From Alphaproteobacteria bacterium UBA6324 (GTDB taxonomy: Bacteria; Pseudomonadota; Alphaproteobacteria; CAAGCB01; CAG-977): DNA of 64,000 bases. Location of the stretch: NCBI GenBank assembly GCA_002439085.1, contig DJSW01000015.1:1-64000 (forward strand), given 5' to 3'. Positions 16,476 through 25,102 of this stretch are shown one piece after another. How positions within the stretch are numbered: the stretch's first letter is position 1; every line of letters starts with the position of its first letter. The notes under the pieces were generated by a model. It was not told the origin of the DNA and did no database searches. It saw only the letters and a list, made by a program, of their open reading frames with translations. The position numbers and the translations under genes were made by a program.

Positions 16476-16930
16476 TCCTCTTCCTCCACTTCGGCGTGGA
16501 TTTGGAATTCGTCGATCAGCTCGTCCTGTTCCAAAACCTCTTCCGCCTTTTCATCGGCGTTTTCCCGCACCTCGTCCACCAACCGGTTGCGGCGTTCCTG
16601 TTCCTTTTGCGCGCGTTCGATACCTTCGCGTTTCAACCATTGCCACGCCCCGAACGCGCCCGCGAAAAATCCCAGCAACAAAAAGTTCAGCGTCCACGAC
16701 ACATGGGCGACCTTGTAATGCGCGTCCATCCACCGCCCCAGCAAAACGCCCAGAAAAGTCGGAATCGGGATGTTCCACCCCAACGCCCCCAGAAACGCCA
16801 GCCCCATTGCGGGTTTGAAAGCGTCCTTGTCCGTTTGGTTTACCAGCCGGCGGGACGCGCGTTTCGCCAGCCGTTCGGCCAGCGCGCTTTCGGATTTCAC
16901 CTGTGTCTGTTTTGTCGAATCGAAATCCAT
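16472..16930 (-). CDS. atpQ: N-ATPase AtpQ (AtpI-like, ATPase gene 1 family)
   Basis: A 152-residue protein with two membrane segments: LAFLGALGWNIPIPTFLGVL, then VSWTLNFLLLGFFAGAFGAW after the conserved GRWMDAH turn. This is the AtpI/ATPase gene 1 pattern. The C-terminus is an unusual, strongly acidic and charged extension. It lies between atpC and atpR, fitting the N-ATPase gene order, and probably helps assemble the c ring. Confidence 0.83.
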   Translation of the reverse strand: MDFDSTKQTQVKSESALAERLAKRASRRLVNQTDKDAFKPAMGLAFLGALGWNIPIPTFLGVLLGRWMDAHYKVAHVSWTLNFLLLGFFAGAFGAWQWLKREGIERAQKEQERRNRLVDEVRENADEKAEEVLEQDELIDEFQIHAEVEEEE

Positions 16931-16932
16931 GA

Positions 16933-17349
16933 CTATCCTTTCAACTGATCGGGCTGGTTGTTGGCGTTCCGGAACATCACGCCGCGGGTCAGGCCGACCT
17001 CCAGCCGCGCCATGGCGGCATTAACGGTTTTGCGGTTTTCCTCGTCCTTTTTGAACTCTTCGGAAATCGTGCGGGACAATTCCTCCAGATTTTCGCTGAC
17101 GACGGCGCGGCGCACGGACAGCAGAACTGTCGCGTTGTCCTTGACCAGAACGCCGCTGTCGCACGCCATGAACACCTCTTTGTCGGGATTCGCGGCGGGC
17201 GTGTACGACACCAGCCCCGGAACGACGACCGTCACGAAATCCGCGTGTTTGGGCAGGAACGTGAACGATCCGTCCAACGCGTCGAAACGCACGCGGGTGA
17301 TTTGTTCATCGACGACGACGCCGGCGGGGGTGAGCGCTTTCAACCTCAT
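16933..17349 (-). CDS. atpC: N-type ATPase epsilon subunit
   Basis: A central-stalk subunit of 138 residues. The N-terminal beta-sandwich has the motif FTFLPKHADFVTVVVPGLV, the counterpart of the usual LLPNHAP loop. The C-terminal part is helical (EENRKTVNAAMARLEVGL). The start overlaps the atpD stop by four bases. In standard F-ATPases atpC is the last gene; its place right after atpD is another N-ATPase hallmark. Confidence 0.9.
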   Translation of the reverse strand: MRLKALTPAGVVVDEQITRVRFDALDGSFTFLPKHADFVTVVVPGLVSYTPAANPDKEVFMACDSGVLVKDNATVLLSVRRAVVSENLEELSRTISEEFKKDEENRKTVNAAMARLEVGLTRGVMFRNANNQPDQLKG

Positions 17350-18776
17350 GCGGCTTTTTCCGCCTCCCTGATCTTTTCGGCCTTGGCCATCACGTCTTCC
17401 AGCGTGCCGACCATGTAGAACGCGTTTTCGGGCACATCGTCCAATTCGCCGGCCAAAATCTTTTCACATCCGCGCAGGGTGTCCTCCAATTCGACGGAAC
17501 GCCCCTCCATTCCCGTAAAGTGGAACGTCGTAAAGAACGGCTGGGTCAGGAAACGTTCCAGCTTTCTGGCTTTCAGCACCGTTTTCTGGTCGTTTTCGGG
17601 CAGTTCGTCAAAACCAAGCATCGCGATAATATCTTTCAATTCCTCGTATTCCGCCAACGTTTTGCGCACGGCAGTCGCCACGCGGTAATGGCGTTCCCCG
17701 ACCACCTGCGGCGTCAGCATATTCGACCCCGACGCCAGCGGATCGACGGCGGGATACAGCCCCTGCGACACGCGGGCGCGCGACAAAACGATGTTCGACG
17801 ACAAATGCGCGAACGTGTGGCTGGCCGACGGGTCGGTCAAATCGTCGGCGGGGACGTACACCGCCTGAATGGACGTGATCGCGCCGGTCGCCGTCGATGC
17901 GATGCGTTCCTGCAACGACGCGATGTCGGTCGCCAAAGACGGCTGGTACCCCACGCGGGACGGCATCTGCCCCATCAAAACGGAAATTTCGGAACCGGCC
18001 TGAACGAAACGGAACACGTTGTCGATCAACAACAAAACGTCCTGCTTTTTCTCGTCGCGGAAATATTCCGCCATAGCCAAAGCGGCGTGCGCCACGCGGA
18101 AACGGATTCCGGGGGCTTCGTTCATCTGGCCGAACATCATGACGGTCTTGTCCAAAACGCCGGCGTCGCGCATTTCGCGGTACAGCTGTTCGCCTTCGCG
18201 GCAACGTTCGCCGACGCCGCAAAACAGGGAAACGCCCTCGTACCGGCCGACCATGTTGTTGATCATTTCGGTGATTAAAACGGTTTTGCCCACGCCCGCG
18301 CCGCCGAACAAACCGGCCTTTCCGCCGCGTTCCATCGGCGCCAGCAGGTCAATCGCCTTGATGCCCGAAACGAAAACCTTTGAATCCACGCTGCGCCGCG
18401 CCAACGGCAGGGAGTGGTTGTGAATGGGGCGGCGTTCCGTCGCCTCCAACTCCGCGCCGCCGTCGATCGTGTTGCCGAACACGTTGAACATACGCCCCAA
18501 AATCTTGTCCCCGACGGGAACGGTCAGCATATGTTCGGTATCGAAAACCGCCTGACCGCGCGCCAAACCGCGCGTGGGTCCCATGGCCAGACCGCGCACC
18601 GTGCATCCGTCCAGATGCGCCTGCACCTCGATCACCAAGCCCCTGTTTTCGCCCGTCCGCAATTCGTTATAGACGGGGGGCAGTTTGTCTTCAAACCGGA
18701 TATCAACCACGCTGCCCTGAATGGCGGTGATGTAACCGACGTTTTCCTGCACCTGATTTTCTTCTGTATCCGACAT
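17346..18776 (-). CDS. atpD: N-type ATPase beta subunit
   Basis: The catalytic head subunit, 476 residues. The P-loop GGAGVGKTVL, catalytic-glutamate region GVGERCREGEQLY, LLLIDNVFRFVQAGSEISVL and the signature PAVDPLASGSNML are visible. The last two differ slightly from housekeeping F1-beta, as N-ATPase betas do. ATG 18776 (MSDTEEN) has GGGA at good spacing; in-frame starts at 18785 and 18812 do not. First gene of the nine-gene operon. Confidence 0.95.
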   Translation of the reverse strand: MSDTEENQVQENVGYITAIQGSVVDIRFEDKLPPVYNELRTGENRGLVIEVQAHLDGCTVRGLAMGPTRGLARGQAVFDTEHMLTVPVGDKILGRMFNVFGNTIDGGAELEATERRPIHNHSLPLARRSVDSKVFVSGIKAIDLLAPMERGGKAGLFGGAGVGKTVLITEMINNMVGRYEGVSLFCGVGERCREGEQLYREMRDAGVLDKTVMMFGQMNEAPGIRFRVAHAALAMAEYFRDEKKQDVLLLIDNVFRFVQAGSEISVLMGQMPSRVGYQPSLATDIASLQERIASTATGAITSIQAVYVPADDLTDPSASHTFAHLSSNIVLSRARVSQGLYPAVDPLASGSNMLTPQVVGERHYRVATAVRKTLAEYEELKDIIAMLGFDELPENDQKTVLKARKLERFLTQPFFTTFHFTGMEGRSVELEDTLRGCEKILAGELDDVPENAFYMVGTLEDVMAKAEKIREAEKAA

Positions 18777-18954
18777 AGGCGTCATCCCGAAAAATGCGAA
18801 AAATTCAAACACTGGTTAAAGGGTAACTTTTTTAATCCCGAAAAGTAAAGGTATTTTTCCGCGAAACGGCTATAAAAAAAGACTTTTTCCCTTTGTTAAT
18901 GATCAGGATAACATCCGAAAAGTTAAAAAAAGAATGAACGGCGCGCGGTGATGC

Positions 18955-18988
18955 AAAAAAACGCCCCGAAGCGGATCAAGGCGTTTTT
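18955..18988. terminator. Intrinsic terminator after the ClpB-like gene
   Basis: AAAACGCC/GGCGTTTT stem with A-run on the left and T-run on the right, located between the ClpB-like stop (18997) and the atpD start. It separates that unit from the ATPase operon. Confidence 0.75.
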
Positions 18989-18996
18989 CGATTTGA

Positions 18997-21147
18997 TTAT
19001 TCGTCCACGCGAACGACCGGCGGCGGCACAATATCCGGCGGCGTTTCAACCGGCGCGGGGGCGGCGGGCGGCGGCGTTTCGGGAACGGGCGGCACGGCGG
19101 CTGATTTTTCCGCGGCTTCCTCGGCGGCGATTTCGCGCGCCATGGCGGCGGCCGGCATTTTCGGCATCCCCAGCCCTTTGCCCAAAGTCGATTTGAACCC
19201 TTTGATCACGGGAACTTTGATCACCTTGTGCGGCGCGTTTTCCGCGGGCATCCCGCCCTGCTGCTTAGCCGCCATCAACGCCGCGCGTTTCCACGCGGGC
19301 AGGTCGGCGTATTCGTCGCCGCTTTCGTTCAGCTTGAACGTCGGCGGAGGCGGCGGCCGGTCATCGATGTTGTCTTCCATCTTCCGTTCGACCGTGACGG
19401 CCTCTTCCAGCTGCTTGTTTTGGTCTTCGGGTTTCAGGACGACGATTTCAACGCCCTTTTTGTCTTTCGGGCGAATGATTTTAATCAAATCGTCGCCGCT
19501 GACCTTGTCGTACATCATCAACACCGACAGCGGGTTTTCGATATGGTGTTGGATCAGACGTTTGATTTCGCGCACGCCGTTTTTGGCGATGAAGACTTCG
19601 TCCGCGAACCACTTTCGGGCTTCCAAAGTCAATTCGGCGCGCAAACCGACGGCCTTGGCGCGCTTGACGAATTTGTTCAGGTGGATGTCCACGATCGCCA
19701 GCAGGTTTTCCTCCGCCAGCCCGTGGAACGGAATGATGTCGTCGATACGCGCCAGAAATTCGGGACGCAGGTTTTTGCGCAAAAACTCCATACGCTGATA
19801 CCGCGGCAGGTTCGCGCCCAAGTTCGATGTCATGATCACGATCGTGTTGCGGAAATCGACCGTCACGCCCTTGCCGTCCGTCAAGCGGCCTTCGTCCAGC
19901 AACTGCAGCATCAGGTTCAGGATCTCGCTGTGCGCCTTTTCCAATTCGTCGAACAGCACGACTTGGTACGGACGCAAGCGCACGGCTTCGGTCAGCACGC
20001 CGCCCTGTTCGTATCCGGGCGTCCCCGGCGGAGGTCCCAACAGACGCGCGACCGACGATTTTTCCATGTATTCGGACATATCCAGTCGCAGCAAAGCCGT
20101 TTCGTCGTCGAACATGAATTCGGACAAGGCCTTGGCCAATTCCGTTTTACCGACGCCGGTCGTACCGATGAACAGGAACGTGCCCAGCGGGCGGTTCGGG
20201 TCTTGCAATCCCGATTTCATACGCCTGACCGCACCGGAAATGACGGAGATCGCCTCCGGCTGGCCGATGACGCGCCGGCCGATGAAGTTTTCCAGATCGA
20301 TCAGCTTTTGCTTGTCCTCCGACCCGACCTTGTCCATCGGGATGCCCGTCCAGAACGAAACGATGTTCGCGACGTGCTGGTCGTTCAGGACGTTGTCCTT
20401 CGTCGATCCCTCGTCCAGTGCCATCATCAGCCCCGTCGCCGCTTCGTCCAGCAGGTCGAGCGCCTTTTCCGGAAACAGACGCGATTTGACATAGCGGGCG
20501 GACATGGAAACGGCGCGCTGCAAAACCTCGTCGGGGATTTTGATGCCGTACTTTTCCTCCAGCTTCGGGGCGATGCCGCGCAGGATGTCCGTCGTTTCGG
20601 CGGGGGTCGGTTCTTCGATGTACATCGTTTGCAGACAGCTCATCAAATCGGGGTCGGTTTCGATATACATTTTATAGGCGTTCAGCTCCGCCTCGACCAC
20701 GCATTGAATACCGCCGTCCAACACTTTGGGTTTCAAAAATTTCGGGATTTCGTGGTTGCCGTTCGGCGTCATCGCCAAAAATCCCAAATCGTTGATGAAC
20801 AGGATTTTTTCGCCCTTCGCCGCCTGCAGCTCCTGAAACGCCTCTTTCAAGTGGTTTTCGTATTCCGCCTGCGTTTTGGAATCGATCATCATCGTCGCGA
20901 TATCGACGCCGACGATCGTGCGCCCGCGCAGTTTCGGAGGGCAGTCGCCCGCGGCCAAAGCCGCCGCCACGCCGACGACGATGGACGTTTTGCCCAGCCC
21001 CGTCTGTCCCAGCAGCATCGGATTGCTTTTCATGTCGCGCAACAGGATGTGCATCACGCGGCGGATTTCCTTTTTGCGGCCGACGACCTGTTTCAATTCG
21101 CCTTTTTTCAGCTTTTCGGCATAGTCGATGATGTATTTGCTGCCCAT
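18997..21147 (-). CDS. ClpB/ClpA-like AAA+ ATPase with degenerate first ATPase domain
   Basis: A two-domain Hsp100 ATPase of 716 residues. It lacks the N-domain and the long ClpB middle coiled coil; only ~33 residues join the two domains. Domain 1 keeps Walker A (GQTGLGKTS), but Walker B reads FIND instead of FIDE, the sensor-1 region GATT is VEAE, and the ERRFQ arginine-finger motif is MSCLQ, so it probably cannot hydrolyse ATP. Domain 2 is intact (GTTGVGKTEL, VVLFDELEKAH, MTSNLGA, LARID). No ClpP-binding IGF/IGL loop is seen. The Pro/Ala-rich C-terminal tail of ~125 residues is unusual. It follows dapF closely; function is unknown. Confidence 0.85.
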   Translation of the reverse strand: MGSKYIIDYAEKLKKGELKQVVGRKKEIRRVMHILLRDMKSNPMLLGQTGLGKTSIVVGVAAALAAGDCPPKLRGRTIVGVDIATMMIDSKTQAEYENHLKEAFQELQAAKGEKILFINDLGFLAMTPNGNHEIPKFLKPKVLDGGIQCVVEAELNAYKMYIETDPDLMSCLQTMYIEEPTPAETTDILRGIAPKLEEKYGIKIPDEVLQRAVSMSARYVKSRLFPEKALDLLDEAATGLMMALDEGSTKDNVLNDQHVANIVSFWTGIPMDKVGSEDKQKLIDLENFIGRRVIGQPEAISVISGAVRRMKSGLQDPNRPLGTFLFIGTTGVGKTELAKALSEFMFDDETALLRLDMSEYMEKSSVARLLGPPPGTPGYEQGGVLTEAVRLRPYQVVLFDELEKAHSEILNLMLQLLDEGRLTDGKGVTVDFRNTIVIMTSNLGANLPRYQRMEFLRKNLRPEFLARIDDIIPFHGLAEENLLAIVDIHLNKFVKRAKAVGLRAELTLEARKWFADEVFIAKNGVREIKRLIQHHIENPLSVLMMYDKVSGDDLIKIIRPKDKKGVEIVVLKPEDQNKQLEEAVTVERKMEDNIDDRPPPPPTFKLNESGDEYADLPAWKRAALMAAKQQGGMPAENAPHKVIKVPVIKGFKSTLGKGLGMPKMPAAAMAREIAAEEAAEKSAAVPPVPETPPPAAPAPVETPPDIVPPPVVRVDE

Positions 21148-21157
21148 TCGTTCTTCC

Positions 21158-21976
21158 TTATCCCAGATATTCGCCGACGAAAGCGCGGTGCGTTTTTCCC
21201 GTCATCAGGATGTCGCCGCCGTTTCGCCATTCGATGACCAGTGATCCGCCGTCCATTCGGATTTCGGCCTTTCCCGCGTTCAACCCGCGGCGCACCGCGG
21301 CGACCAAAGTCGCGCACGCCCCCGTGCCGCAAGCCTCGGTTATCCCCGCGCCGCGTTCCCACACCCGCATCCGGATCGCGTCGGGCGAAACGGGCTGCGC
21401 GAATTCGACGTTCACGCGGTCGGGAAACATCGGATGCCGTTCGACCATGCTTCCCCATTTTGCGACATCGAAATTTTCAACGTCGTCCACGAAAAACACG
21501 GCGTGCGGATTGCCGACCGACACGCAGCACGGTTCGGGCAGCCCTTTGTCAATTCCCGTCACCGCCAGCGTGTCGCATTCGCGCGCCAAAGGAATCTCGT
21601 CCCATTTCAGGCGCGGTTTGCCCATATTGACCGTCACCAATCCGTTTTCCGCGCGCCAAGCCTTTAAAATCCGGCCGTCGGGGGCTTCCATTTCCACGGC
21701 GTCCGTCCCCTGTTCGTCCATCAACAGACGCGCCGTGCACCGCGATCCGTTACCGCACGCGCCCGCCGTCGATCCGTCCGCGTTGAAAAACAGAATCTTC
21801 ACCGCCGCCTTGTCCGATTTTTCCAGCAAAATCAGCTGGTCGAACCCGACGCCCGTTTTGCGGTCGCCGATCGCGACGATTTGATCCGGCGTCAACCCGA
21901 CGTTTCCCGAACGGTTGTCGATGATGACAAAGTCGTTGCCCAGCCCGTCCATTTTGGTAAAGGGGATTTTTGTCAT
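21158..21976 (-). CDS. dapF: Diaminopimelate epimerase
   Basis: Converts LL- to meso-diaminopimelate for lysine and peptidoglycan. The 272-residue protein has both active-site cysteine motifs: ACGNGSRCTARLLM (first Cys) and ACGTGACATLVAA (second Cys). Its ATG overlaps the dapL stop by four bases, so the two are translationally coupled. Together they convert tetrahydrodipicolinate to meso-DAP in two steps. Confidence 0.96.
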   Translation of the reverse strand: MTKIPFTKMDGLGNDFVIIDNRSGNVGLTPDQIVAIGDRKTGVGFDQLILLEKSDKAAVKILFFNADGSTAGACGNGSRCTARLLMDEQGTDAVEMEAPDGRILKAWRAENGLVTVNMGKPRLKWDEIPLARECDTLAVTGIDKGLPEPCCVSVGNPHAVFFVDDVENFDVAKWGSMVERHPMFPDRVNVEFAQPVSPDAIRMRVWERGAGITEACGTGACATLVAAVRRGLNAGKAEIRMDGGSLVIEWRNGGDILMTGKTHRAFVGEYLG

Positions 21977-23166
21977 AACGCCAGCTTCCCGATCCTGTCC
22001 AAAGCCCGCAGCGTGTTTTCGCGTGTGCCGAACGATGTCAGGCGGACGTACCCCTCGCCGTATTTGCCGAACCCGCTGCCGGGGGTGCAGACCAGCTGCG
22101 CTTCGTTCAAAAACTTTTCAAACAAATCGACGGATGTCATGCCCGCGGGCGTCGCCAGCCAGATATAGGGCGCGTCAACGCCGCCATACACGGTAAATCC
22201 CTTTGCCGCCAACGTTTCACGGATCAACCGCGCGTTTTCCATGTAATAGCCGACCGTTTCGCGCACCTGCCGTTTGCCCGCGTCGGAAAACACAGCTTCG
22301 GCCGCGCGCTGGACGATATAGGCGACGCCGTTGAATTTCGTCGAATGGCGGCGGCTCCACATCGGGTTGATCGCGACCGGTTCGCCCTTGGGGCCTTTGG
22401 CTTTCAACGATTTCGGCACGACCATATAGGCGCACCGCACGCCCGTGAACCCCGCCGTTTTGGAAAACGACCGCAATTCGATCGCGACGTCTTTCGCCCC
22501 GTCGATTTCGTAAATGCTGTGCGGAATGTCGGGCGTCGTGATGTATTCCTTGTAAGCGGAATCAAAGATGATCACCGCGCCGTTTTCCTTGGCGTACTTC
22601 ACCCATTTTTCCAAATCGACCTTGGTCAGAACGGAACCCGTCGGGTTGTTGGGCGAACACAGATAAACCAGATCCGCCGCCCCCCGCGGCAAAGCGGGGG
22701 AAAATCCCGTTTCGCGGACGCAGGGCAGATATTCGATTTCGCGCCCCGCCATGATGTTCGTGTCGCGGTAAACGGGATAGACGGGATCCGGAATCGCCAC
22801 ACGCGCGTTTTGCGAAAACAATTCCTGCACGTTGCCGACATCGCATTTCGCGCCGTCGGAAACAAAGATTTCGTCAATGTCGATCCCCAATCCGGCATAG
22901 TCGTTGTCCGCGATCGCGCGGCGCAAAAACTCGTACCCCTGTTCGGGGCCGTACCCGCGCATCGTCGCGGCGTCGCCCATTTCATCGACGGCTTTGTGCA
23001 TCGCTTCAACGCACGCGGCGGGAATGGGCTGCGTCACGTCGCCGATTCCCAGACTGATGATGTCGGCGTCGGGCGTTTTTTCCTTAAACGCCTTTATTTT
23101 CTTGGCGATATCCTGAAACAGGTAGTTCGCGGACAAATCAAAATAGTGCGAATTGGCTTCGATCAT
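21973..23166 (-). CDS. dapL: LL-diaminopimelate aminotransferase
   Basis: A PLP-dependent class I aminotransferase of 397 residues that makes LL-DAP directly from tetrahydrodipicolinate, bypassing the succinylase route. Diagnostic segments are the N-terminus YFDLSANYLFQDIAKKI, SLGIGDVTQPIP, CSPNNPTGSV, and the PLP lysine in SFSKTAGFTGVRCAYM. DapL is more typical of plants, cyanobacteria, chlamydiae and some anaerobes than of Alphaproteobacteria, so acquisition by transfer is possible. Coupled to dapF. Confidence 0.94.
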   Translation of the reverse strand: MIEANSHYFDLSANYLFQDIAKKIKAFKEKTPDADIISLGIGDVTQPIPAACVEAMHKAVDEMGDAATMRGYGPEQGYEFLRRAIADNDYAGLGIDIDEIFVSDGAKCDVGNVQELFSQNARVAIPDPVYPVYRDTNIMAGREIEYLPCVRETGFSPALPRGAADLVYLCSPNNPTGSVLTKVDLEKWVKYAKENGAVIIFDSAYKEYITTPDIPHSIYEIDGAKDVAIELRSFSKTAGFTGVRCAYMVVPKSLKAKGPKGEPVAINPMWSRRHSTKFNGVAYIVQRAAEAVFSDAGKRQVRETVGYYMENARLIRETLAAKGFTVYGGVDAPYIWLATPAGMTSVDLFEKFLNEAQLVCTPGSGFGKYGEGYVRLTSFGTRENTLRALDRIGKLAL

Positions 23167-23177
23167 CGTTTTTTCCT

Positions 23178-23462
23178 TTACGCGTTAAATATCTTTTTCA
23201 CCGGCGCGTCATAGATTTGCGCGGGCGTGCCGTCGTCGTCCATTTCGCAAACCAGAATTTGCGGCACGGACTCCAGCTTTTCCCAAACGTCGTCAGGCAC
23301 GCCCGTCAACCGCAGCGACGGCATTTTGTCGGAACGGATCAGCACCGCCTGATTGTCGCCCAACGTCAACCGCGGGTTTTCCGGTTTGTCCATGAACCCG
23401 TCCATGACCAGCATCAACTCGCCGTCGTCGTTATACAAAAAATCGTATTCCTCGATATCCAT
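23178..23462 (-). CDS. Small acidic protein of unknown function
   Basis: A 94-residue protein, strongly acidic at the N-terminus (MDIEEYDFLYNDDGELMLVM), with no membrane segment or recognisable motif. It lies 11 bp upstream of dapL and reads in the same direction, so it probably heads the dapL-dapF-ClpB-like operon. The codon bias matches its neighbours and the frame is well placed, which supports a real gene. I do not recognise a family. Confidence 0.65.
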   Translation of the reverse strand: MDIEEYDFLYNDDGELMLVMDGFMDKPENPRLTLGDNQAVLIRSDKMPSLRLTGVPDDVWEKLESVPQILVCEMDDDGTPAQIYDAPVKKIFNA

Positions 23463-23528
23463 TTTTCACAGTCCTTTTGCAAAACGCCCGCGTATTTTAA
23501 GCGTTCACCCGCCCCCGCGTCAACGGAT

Positions 23529-23556
23529 AAAAAGAACCCGCCGGAAACGGCGGGAA
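23529..23556 (-). terminator. Intrinsic terminator of gltX
   Basis: CCCGCCG/CGGCGGG stem with GAAA-type loop and TTCTTTTT on the minus strand, just after the gltX stop. Confidence 0.85.
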
Positions 23557-23567
23557 CTTTCGTTTGA

Positions 23568-25031
23568 TCAGCCGGCGGCGGCTTTCAGCTTTTCAATGCC
23601 TTTTTCAACGCGCCGCAAGCTTTCGTCCCGCCCGAACAGATAGACGGCCTCGACCGCGCCGACGGGGGTGCATTGCTTGCCCGTCAAAGCGGTGCGCACC
23701 GGCCACAGGAACTGGCCGTTTTTCATCCCCAGCCGTTCCGGAACGGCCAACAGGACGTTGTGCACGCTTTCGATCGACGCGAAATCCGCGTTCGCCATGC
23801 CGGCGATGACGTTTTTGGCTTCCTCCAACGCTTTCAAAGCGATTTCCGGCGTCGTTTTCATTTTCTTGTGCACATACATTTCGATGTCGTATTCGGGCAG
23901 TTCGTCAATGAAATCGACCGCTTCGGGGATTTCGTTCAACACGTTGACGCGCGGCTGAACAAATTGCGACAGCACCGCCAAATCGACGTCGCGCTTAACC
24001 GCTTCCTTGTAATACGGCAAAGCGAGTTCGCGGAACTTTTCGACCGGCAAAGCGCGCAGATAAACGCCGTTCATCCATTTCAGCTTTTCGCCGTCGAAAA
24101 TCGCGGGGGATTTGTTGATCCCGTCGATGTTGAAGATTTTTTCCAATTCCGCCATGGAAAAGATTTCCTGATCGTTTTTCGCGCTCCACCCCAGCAGGAT
24201 GATGTAATTCACGATCGCTTCGGGCAGATAGCCTTTGGCGACCAAATCCTGAAACGACGCGTCGCCGTTGCGTTTGGACAGCTTGTTGTGTTCGTCTTTC
24301 ATGATCGGGGGCAAATGGACGTAGGTCGGAATCTCCCACCCGAACGCCTGATACATCAGATTGTATTTCGGCGTGGACGACAGGTATTCGTTGCCGCGCA
24401 GAACATGCGTGATTTTCATCAAATGGTCGTCAACCACGTTCGCGAAGTTATAGGTCGGCAGCCCGTCGGATTTCAGCAAAATGCCTTCGTCCAGCGTTTT
24501 GGTTTCAACCGTGACGCGGCCATAGACGCAATCGTCGAACGACACCGTGCCGTGCGGGTCGATCGTCTGGCGGACGGTGTATTTTTCACCCGCGGCGATA
24601 CGCGCGCGCGCCTCTTCGACCGTCAATTTTTTGCACGGATCGCGGAATTTGAACGGAATGCCCGCTTCCTCGCACGCCTTGCGCTGTTTTTCCAATTCCT
24701 CTTCGGAACAAAAACAGTAATGCGCGCCACCCAAATCAACCAACTTGTCGGCGTATTCCTTGTAAATCGCGCGGCGTTCCGATTGGACATACGGCCCGTA
24801 AGGCCCGCCGACATCGGGACCTTCGTCATGTTTCAACCCGACCATTTCCATGGTTTTATAAATGATATCGACGGCGCCGGGGACATAGCGTTCCTGATCG
24901 GTGTCCTCAATGCGCAGGATGAATTTTCCGCCCGCGCTTTTGGCGACCAAGTATTCATACAAAGCGGTTCTGAGGTTTCCGATATGCATATAACCCGTCG
25001 GGGACGGGGCGAATCTGCTTCTGACTTCCAT
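23568..25031 (-). CDS. gltX: Glutamyl-tRNA synthetase
   Basis: A class I aminoacyl-tRNA synthetase of 487 residues that charges tRNA-Glu (possibly also tRNA-Gln; not decidable here). The HIGH motif is in SPTGYMHIGNLRTALYEY and the KMSKS equivalent is KLSKR at residues 250-254. It appears to be a single-gene unit with its own terminator. Confidence 0.95.
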   Translation of the reverse strand: MEVRSRFAPSPTGYMHIGNLRTALYEYLVAKSAGGKFILRIEDTDQERYVPGAVDIIYKTMEMVGLKHDEGPDVGGPYGPYVQSERRAIYKEYADKLVDLGGAHYCFCSEEELEKQRKACEEAGIPFKFRDPCKKLTVEEARARIAAGEKYTVRQTIDPHGTVSFDDCVYGRVTVETKTLDEGILLKSDGLPTYNFANVVDDHLMKITHVLRGNEYLSSTPKYNLMYQAFGWEIPTYVHLPPIMKDEHNKLSKRNGDASFQDLVAKGYLPEAIVNYIILLGWSAKNDQEIFSMAELEKIFNIDGINKSPAIFDGEKLKWMNGVYLRALPVEKFRELALPYYKEAVKRDVDLAVLSQFVQPRVNVLNEIPEAVDFIDELPEYDIEMYVHKKMKTTPEIALKALEEAKNVIAGMANADFASIESVHNVLLAVPERLGMKNGQFLWPVRTALTGKQCTPVGAVEAVYLFGRDESLRRVEKGIEKLKAAAG

Positions 25032-25102
25032 GGGACAATCCTTTAATAAAAAACGTTTTGCCTAATTTCTACCCGTTGCCGGACGAAAGTCAAGGGAAAG
25101 GT

